Positions 39,768 through 43,980 of a DNA stretch of 43,980 nucleotides are shown in pieces. The stretch spans positions 1-43,980 of IMG/VR virus record IMGVR_UViG_3300022602_000008; one strand, 5' to 3'. The position numbers and the translations under genes are program-made. The number at the start of each line of letters is the position of its first letter. Within the stretch, counting starts at the first letter, position 1. The stretch is from a virus. A model generated the notes under the pieces. The model was not told the DNA's origin. It saw only the letters and a program-made list of their open reading frames with translations, and did not search any database.

Positions 39768-40250
39768 ATGGGTGATGCAGTTCGCTTTATCAGAAAGAAT
39801 GGGAAAGTAATCCCGATTCGTGCGCCAAGTGAAAGCAATTCTCACGAGGCTGGTAAATCGTACGCGCCACCGCATAAAAAACAAGTAAAAGTAAACCGAG
39901 CTTTGGACCTTACAGGTTTAGGTCTTTCTATCGCTTCGGGAGCCATTGCAGCGGCCACTTTCTCAACGCCTAAAGGTTTAATTGCAGGGCACGCCGTAGC
40001 CAAAGGAATTGACATAGGCGGGATCACAGCGAATGCGGCAAGCGTAGCCGGACGTGGAAACGCGAAAGAACGCGTAAAGCAAGGCGCGAAACAAGAGGCC
40101 AGGAATTTCGTCGTGGGTAACGGGGTATTTTTAGCGGGTATCCTTGGCTCAAAAACTAATCGAGCGGCTGGCGTTCAATATGCAAAAAAAGGCGTCCAAT
40201 ATGCGCAAAAAATCATTGAGTTTGGGCGAAAAGCTTTGAGGGTAGTATGA
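39768..40250 (+). CDS. Tagged hydrophobic protein, second head-region copy
   Basis: A 160-residue protein with tag FIRKNGKVIPIR (residues 7-18). It has a Ser/His-rich linker, then hydrophobic and Ala/Gly-rich runs (LTGLGLSIASGAIAAATF, GLIAGHAVAKGIDIGGITANAASVAG, FVVGNGVFLAGILG), and a helical end (YAKKGVQYAQKIIEFGRKALRVV). The tag is close to that of 39102-39563, but the remainder is less alike. Its place next to tail completion genes also fits loading into the head. Effector or ejection function is inferred. Confidence 0.6.
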   Translation: MGDAVRFIRKNGKVIPIRAPSESNSHEAGKSYAPPHKKQVKVNRALDLTGLGLSIASGAIAAATFSTPKGLIAGHAVAKGIDIGGITANAASVAGRGNAKERVKQGAKQEARNFVVGNGVFLAGILGSKTNRAAGVQYAKKGVQYAQKIIEFGRKALRVV

Positions 40251-40708
40251 GTACGAAAGTCGTGAACCTAGAAAACTTCTCAAAGGAGTTAGGTGACTTT
40301 GCAGCACTTTCACTTAAGCAAAAACGACAAGCGGTAATCAGTGGCGTAGCGAAAAGCATTCCCGACCTTGTCGCTGCAAGCCCAGTAGATACGGGGCTGT
40401 ATGCCAGTTCGTGGGATATGACCGTCGAAGAAAAATCGGTTATTGTGGGGAACTACGCCCCTTACGCTGGAGTTATCGAAGATGGGGCTAGACCCCACAA
40501 GCCACCTATTGGGCCTTTGCTTGCCTGGGCAAAACGAGTCACGGGCTCGGGATCTCAACCACCGGACTACGATAAGCATGTATGGGCCTTGGCTATATCG
40601 GTTCAAAAAAAGATTGAAGAAGAAGGGCAAGCCCCTAAGCATATTCTCGAAAATATGATCCCTAAGATCATCGAGAACATTAAGGAGGAACTACGCCGTG
40701 GCAATTAA
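40247..40708 (+). CDS. HK97 gp10-like tail component
   Basis: A 153-residue protein that starts within the previous stop. It shows the family pattern: ENFSKELGDFAALSLKQKRQAVISGVAKSIPDLVAASPVDTGLYASSWDM, then VIVGNYAPYAGVIEDGARPHKP-type segment with a conserved Y..ye.G. The V D T G L motif for a Pro-V-DTG turn is typical. Family members (HK97 gp10 / phage neck proteins) connect head and tail. The stop overlaps the next gene's start by 11 bases. Confidence 0.8.
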   Translation: MSTKVVNLENFSKELGDFAALSLKQKRQAVISGVAKSIPDLVAASPVDTGLYASSWDMTVEEKSVIVGNYAPYAGVIEDGARPHKPPIGPLLAWAKRVTGSGSQPPDYDKHVWALAISVQKKIEEEGQAPKHILENMIPKIIENIKEELRRGN

Positions 40709-41345
40709 TTACCAAATCAATACGGATTGCACTTACGATCCAATGTCGGACGCTATTCAAGGGCTGGCGCTTTTCCTGGGCTGCAACATTCCAGGGCTTA
40801 CAGTATTGCAAGAGTGGCCCTACGCAAATCAAAAGCTGGTTTATCCTTCTCTAACCATTACCGCGCCGTCGAATCCTAAACGAATGCCGGAGATGCCTTA
40901 CCAGGTTTCTTTAAGCACTGCCGACGCTTACGGCATGGTGACAGCAAACGAAGTCATAGCAAACTGGGACAATAAAATTCAGCTTGATTTATGGTGCTCC
41001 GATAAGATCCAAAGACGCCAATACGTCGAGGCATTGCTAACCCTTTTTAATAGTAATCAAAATGATACTCAAGGCGCGAACGTACCGGACGGTTTAAGCT
41101 TGCAGCTTTCGGGTCTTTATAACGAGTGGGTACGTTATGAAATTGACACACTTTCGCCTATGGACGACGAAGCGGCGGCTCAAAGACAAGAAAGACGGCA
41201 AAAAATAATGGTCATCGTTAACTTTCGAGAAGTTCGCCAGCGCAAGTATTACCCTATGACCACGATCCAAGCGAATACACAATTTACTTCTAAGCCTATG
41301 GACTTTACTGACAATACAAACGATACTGAACAAAACAATATTTAA
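40698..41345 (+). CDS. Tail completion/terminator protein candidate
   Basis: A 215-residue protein starting at GTG with AAGGAGGAA ten bases upstream. It begins AINYQINTDCTYDPMSDAIQGLALFLGCNIPGL and contains LVYPSLTITAPSNPKR, IQLDLWCSDKIQRRQYVEALLTLFN and VIVNFREVRQRKYY. The last part of its C-terminus is polar. Its place directly before the sheath gene, after the gp10-like gene, is where tail completion proteins of PBSX-like and similar tails lie. Family membership is by position. Confidence 0.6.
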   Translation: MAINYQINTDCTYDPMSDAIQGLALFLGCNIPGLTVLQEWPYANQKLVYPSLTITAPSNPKRMPEMPYQVSLSTADAYGMVTANEVIANWDNKIQLDLWCSDKIQRRQYVEALLTLFNSNQNDTQGANVPDGLSLQLSGLYNEWVRYEIDTLSPMDDEAAAQRQERRQKIMVIVNFREVRQRKYYPMTTIQANTQFTSKPMDFTDNTNDTEQNNI

Positions 41346-41395
41346 TATTGTTGGGCGTCCAAGAAGTACGCTACGACTCCAAGGAGGAGACACTC

Positions 41396-42844
41396 ATGAG
41401 CATTTATGCTTCAACAAACCCAGTAGACTGGGGTTTATTAGACGGCGTTTACATTGACGATATTGCGCCACCGCCTTCGGTAACTGGCGTTCCTTCAGGA
41501 ATTGCGATCCTAGTAGGACAGTTCGAGCGTGGTGCTCCTGGTATTCAATCAGTGGGATCAACAGGCCAGCTTTATCAACTTTACGGCAATAACCTTGCGT
41601 ACAGCGGTATCGTTGCGCTTCAAAATAAAAAATTCGGTGCTTTGAAAGTTGTTCGCGTAATCGCAGCAAGTGGATCAGCAAATGCCGCAAATACTTTTCA
41701 GTACTCTGGATCAAACATCATTACCTTTACCGCTTTATGGAAAGGTGCTTATGGAAATAACATTCAAGTCACTATTGCGGCTGGAACTACTCAAGGGTCT
41801 AAATACACAATCCATGACAATAATCCAAACGCTGTATGGCCTGACGAAGTTTATGACAACGTCTTAATCACTGCGGTAGGATCTACTTTCGGGGCATCAA
41901 ACCTAATTACCGCGACCGTAGTAGCAACTACTCATGAGCCTGGTACAGCGGCAGCTACAAATTTAAGCGCAGGAAGTGATGGAACTGTAGCAGATACGGA
42001 TTATCAAACCGCAATTCAATCGCAATGCCAAGTTTCTGGAGTAGGTAATATCCTATTTTTAGATAAATATGATTCTACTTTGAACGGATATGTTAAAGCG
42101 TCAATCGCAGCGACTACCGACAAAATGGGTATCATGGCCGGAGCATCTGGCGACTCAGTGGCTACCGCAGTTTCCGCAGTTTCAACCTTGCGCGATAGCG
42201 ACGGACGTTTGATTTACTCTTACCCGTATGTTTATACAACAATCAACGGAACAAGCACGCTTGTAAATGGAGCTTCTTTTTACGCTTCACTTCTTTCTCA
42301 GATTGCTCCGAACATTGATCCAGCGTATGCGGCTAACACTCAATATCTTTCTGGTATTGATTCACTAGGCGCGACTTTACAGCGAAGCGATTACATCAAT
42401 TTGCTTGCGGCTGGTATTTCTGCCTACGAAGTTGATCCTGATTTAGGAATCAAAATCAAAAGTGGTGTCGTGACTCAAATTTCCGATAGCTCTAAAATCA
42501 TGGTTTTCCGTAGACGTATGGCTGATTACATCATCCAAAGTTTAGCGAAGTACCTTAAGAACTATCAAAACGGTGTGAACAGCCAAGTAAATCGCACGAA
42601 CGTAGCGGGAGCGATTAGCTCTTTCAATCGTTTGCTTGAGACCTCGGGGCTAGTGCCTTCTGATGCTGAAGTGACTACTGGAAAGGCTTCTCTCGTTGAC
42701 GTGAACAGTTTAAACACTGACGATTCGATCGCAGCGGGGTATTTCAAAATCATTTACAAGCGCAGAATCTACAGCTCTATGAGATTCATCGTGCTTCAAA
42801 CCCAAATCGGTGAATCAGTAGTGGTCACCGAAGCACAAGGATAA
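41396..42844 (+). CDS. Tail sheath protein
   Basis: A 482-residue protein with AAGGAGGAG upstream; an in-frame ATG 16 codons earlier has no ribosome site. The N-terminus (VTGVPSGIAILVGQFERGAPG) is the start of a sheath fold, and the C-terminal part (KIMVFRRRMADYIIQSLAKYLKNYQNGVNSQVNRTNVAGAI, DDSIAAGYFKIIYKRRIYSSMRFIVLQTQIGESV) is the conserved interlock that joins sheath subunits. The protein contracts around the tube. It marks this phage as a myovirus. The following gene is the tube, as usual. Confidence 0.9.
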   Translation: MSIYASTNPVDWGLLDGVYIDDIAPPPSVTGVPSGIAILVGQFERGAPGIQSVGSTGQLYQLYGNNLAYSGIVALQNKKFGALKVVRVIAASGSANAANTFQYSGSNIITFTALWKGAYGNNIQVTIAAGTTQGSKYTIHDNNPNAVWPDEVYDNVLITAVGSTFGASNLITATVVATTHEPGTAAATNLSAGSDGTVADTDYQTAIQSQCQVSGVGNILFLDKYDSTLNGYVKASIAATTDKMGIMAGASGDSVATAVSAVSTLRDSDGRLIYSYPYVYTTINGTSTLVNGASFYASLLSQIAPNIDPAYAANTQYLSGIDSLGATLQRSDYINLLAAGISAYEVDPDLGIKIKSGVVTQISDSSKIMVFRRRMADYIIQSLAKYLKNYQNGVNSQVNRTNVAGAISSFNRLLETSGLVPSDAEVTTGKASLVDVNSLNTDDSIAAGYFKIIYKRRIYSSMRFIVLQTQIGESVVVTEAQG

Positions 42845-42856
42845 GGAGACAATTAA

Positions 42857-43282
42857 ATGGCAAATCCATCAATAAGAGGCCACCAGGGGCAGATTAAGTT
42901 TTTCGAAAACGGAGCGCTCTCCGGTATCGTAAATTTGACCAGCGTTGACGTGACTCAAGACTCAAGCTTTATGCGTTCAAACTACGTCGGACAACCTGAG
43001 CCGGAAGGCGATCAAGTAATTGAGGGCTGGTCTGGTTCGGTTGACGCTGAAGTGAAAGACGCTTCGATCGACTTGTTCATCGACAATTTGATCACCAATA
43101 ACCAAAACGGTATTGGTGTGTCTGATTACACTTTTGTGACTACCGAACTTTACGGAGACGGTACGACTCAATCTTATGTGTATTACGACTGTCAATTCAA
43201 AATGTCGCGTAAACAAGAAGGTCTTCAAGCGAAGATCACAAAGAAACTCGACTTTCAGGCCGCTGGACGTAAACCGCTCTAG
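42857..43282 (+). CDS. Tail tube protein
   Basis: A 141-residue protein with AAGGAGA upstream. The tube fold is visible in its strands: GHQGQIKFFENGALSGIVNLTSVDVTQDSSFMRSNYVG, VIEGWSGSVDAEVKDASIDLFIDNLI and YVYYDCQFKMSRKQEGLQAKITKKLDFQAAG. Tube proteins polymerise inside the sheath. The XkdK-XkdM pair in PBSX has the same order. An 87-base gap follows, before the chaperone. Confidence 0.85.
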   Translation: MANPSIRGHQGQIKFFENGALSGIVNLTSVDVTQDSSFMRSNYVGQPEPEGDQVIEGWSGSVDAEVKDASIDLFIDNLITNNQNGIGVSDYTFVTTELYGDGTTQSYVYYDCQFKMSRKQEGLQAKITKKLDFQAAGRKPL

Positions 43283-43369
43283 GGCTTCCTGATAGGTTTT
43301 TGCAGGGTTTTCCCTATGAATGAAAATAAAACCCCGCATCCTTAAACAACATCTACTCAGGAGGTGGAT

Positions 43370-43714
43370 ATGCAAGTAGTAAAAGTAAGTCTCAGTACTG
43401 GTAAAGTGGTTCTCTTACGGACGATGAAAATTTCGGACACGGAGAAAGCAGCTCAAGAAGTTTCTTCCAGGTCTAACGGCGATTCAAACGTCATGCAGCT
43501 ATTAATGCAAAAAGCAATTCTTAAGAACTTGCTCGTAGCGATTAGCGAAGACGGCGTAAAGCCACCTGAAAAGCTTACAGCTCAATCTCGCGAGGACATG
43601 GACTCACTCTTCACTTTGACCGAATACGCGCAATGTTTGCAAGTCGTCGGTAAAATGTCGGGGGCAGACGATATGTCAAAGGAAGCGAAAATCGAGCACA
43701 TTGCTTACGAGTAA
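43370..43714 (+). CDS. Tail assembly chaperone (G-type part)
   Basis: A 115-residue protein at the ATG after AGGAGG; a GTG two codons upstream is less likely. Its sequence KVSLSTGKVVLLRTMKISDTEKAAQEV and LLMQKAILKNLLVAISEDGVKPPEKLTAQSREDMDSLFTLTEYAQCL fits the XkdN / gpG-like chaperones that bind the tape measure. It lies between tube and tape measure genes, where this family always occurs, and a longer -1 frame product seems to exist (see the frameshift entry). Such chaperones prevent aggregation of the tape measure until the tube forms. Confidence 0.75.
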   Translation: MQVVKVSLSTGKVVLLRTMKISDTEKAAQEVSSRSNGDSNVMQLLMQKAILKNLLVAISEDGVKPPEKLTAQSREDMDSLFTLTEYAQCLQVVGKMSGADDMSKEAKIEHIAYE

Positions 43715-43875
43715 GCGAGCGCTCGAAAAAGCTCTGGGAACAAATCGCTTATGTGTGCAGATACACGAGTCTCACGCCTGACGCGATAATGGAAATGGAG
43801 CCATGGCAATTTGAAATATTTTGCCGTAAACTGAATGAGATAGTAGCAATGGAGTCAGGGAGGAATCAGGCGTGA
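43654..43875 (+). CDS. -1 frame extension of tail chaperone (GT product)
   Basis: The -1 frame relative to the G gene is open from 43654 to a stop at 43873-43875, which overlaps the tape measure GTG. After the G stop it reads LWEQIAYVCRYTSLTPDAIM, then EMEPWQFEIFCRKLNEIVAM, a hydrophobic-acidic helical pattern typical of the T part of phage GT chaperones (the LTP..I..M... motif). There is no good independent start and no ribosome site within this stretch, so a programmed -1 frameshift is the natural reading. The product would be about 165 residues. Confidence 0.65.
   Translation, partial: NVGGRRYVKGSENRAHCLRVSERSKKLWEQIAYVCRYTSLTPDAIMEMEPWQFEIFCRKLNEIVAMESGRNQA
43660..43666 (+). other. Candidate -1 slippery site
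   Basis: Five G at 43660-43664 give the frame-0 reading G GGG GCA, in which the P-site glycine tRNA can re-pair perfectly after a slip of one base. The A-site would mispair (GCA to GGC), so it is a partial match. A second option is A AAG GAA at 43678-43684. I cannot decide between them from sequence alone. Confidence 0.4.
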
Positions 43876-43980
43876 ATATTTTTGAAGTTGCCACGGAGTT
43901 CAAATTTGAAGTCGGGCAAGCAATTTTAAACACGAATGCCCTTAAAGACTCTGTAGACGATCTCTCAAAAGCTTCTAACT
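43854..43980. repeat. Terminal direct repeat, right copy
   Basis: Identical to bases 1-127. It includes the end of the chaperone -1 frame, the tape measure ribosome site and the first 36 codons of the tape measure, duplicated because of circular closure. Confidence 0.95.

Noticed and set aside
43302-43337. Hairpin GCAGGGTTTT with AAAACCCCGC between tube and chaperone genes
   Set aside because: There is a mismatch and no T run after it on the plus strand, so it is not a convincing terminator. It could still be an mRNA structure.
1-43980. Search for integrase, attachment site, CI-like repressor, tRNA genes and PurZ
   Set aside because: None could be recognised; the RHH protein at 25459-25860 is the only repressor candidate, so lysogeny is not claimed.

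Overview
This window is a complete or near-complete genome of a tailed phage with a contractile tail (myovirus morphology). The last 127 bases repeat the first 127 exactly, so the unique unit is 43,853 bp and the ends join inside the tail module. Coding density is very high, and genes overlap in ATGA and TAATG arrangements. No integrase, CI-type repressor, tRNA, rRNA or CRISPR array was seen, so a lytic life style is the default reading. The host is probably a diderm (Gram-negative) bacterium. The evidence is a lipobox lysis-type lipoprotein, Sec signal peptides, a Fis-type DNA-binding protein and a CsrA-like protein. I cannot name the host genus.

Layout (joined as a circle): (A) 26237-43853 and 1-7561, plus strand: terminase, portal, an adhesin cassette, MuF-like protein, scaffold, capsid, connectors, sheath, tube, frameshifted tail chaperone, tape measure, LysM protein, hub, spike, gp25-like, baseplate J and a DUF2313-like protein. 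The tail order resembles the PBSX Xkd order. (B) 7570-12249, plus strand: tail fibre or adhesin proteins, then a lysis region with a coiled-coil membrane protein, lysozyme-like enzyme, holin-like membrane protein and lipoprotein. (C) 12239-21721, minus strand: early and replication operon with family A DNA polymerase, VRR-NUC nuclease, DnaQ-like exonuclease, SNF2 helicase, probable ssDNA-binding protein, MazZ-like NTP pyrophosphohydrolase, CsrA-like and Fis-like regulators, and a secreted metzincin-type protease. (D) 21950-24993, plus strand: primase/SF3 helicase followed by a GH46 chitosanase-like protein, ending at a bidirectional terminator. (E) 25115-26236: two minus-strand genes, one a ribbon-helix-helix protein, and a 376-bp AT-rich regulatory region with repeats and a strong leftward promoter.

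The most interesting candidate for an undescribed system is a 12-residue ungapped N-terminal motif, [FW]-x-[RK]-x-x-G-[KRH]-[VI]-[VI]-P-[IL]-x. It is shared by five otherwise different proteins scattered through the head module: an ADP-ribosyltransferase-like protein, a GNAT acetyltransferase-like protein, and three Ala/Gly-rich, probably membrane-active proteins. The codons differ between copies, so the peptide rather than the DNA is conserved. The pattern recalls the capsid-targeting sequence of phage T4 internal proteins, which also tags an ADP-ribosyltransferase (Alt). I propose that it marks proteins for loading into the virion and injection into the host.

Other unusual points are the CsrA homologue, an exported HExxHxxGxxH protease among the early genes, a chitosanase-fold enzyme coupled to the primase, a collagen-like fibre plus SGNH esterase inserted between portal and MuF genes, and a probable leaderless, self-controlled promoter.
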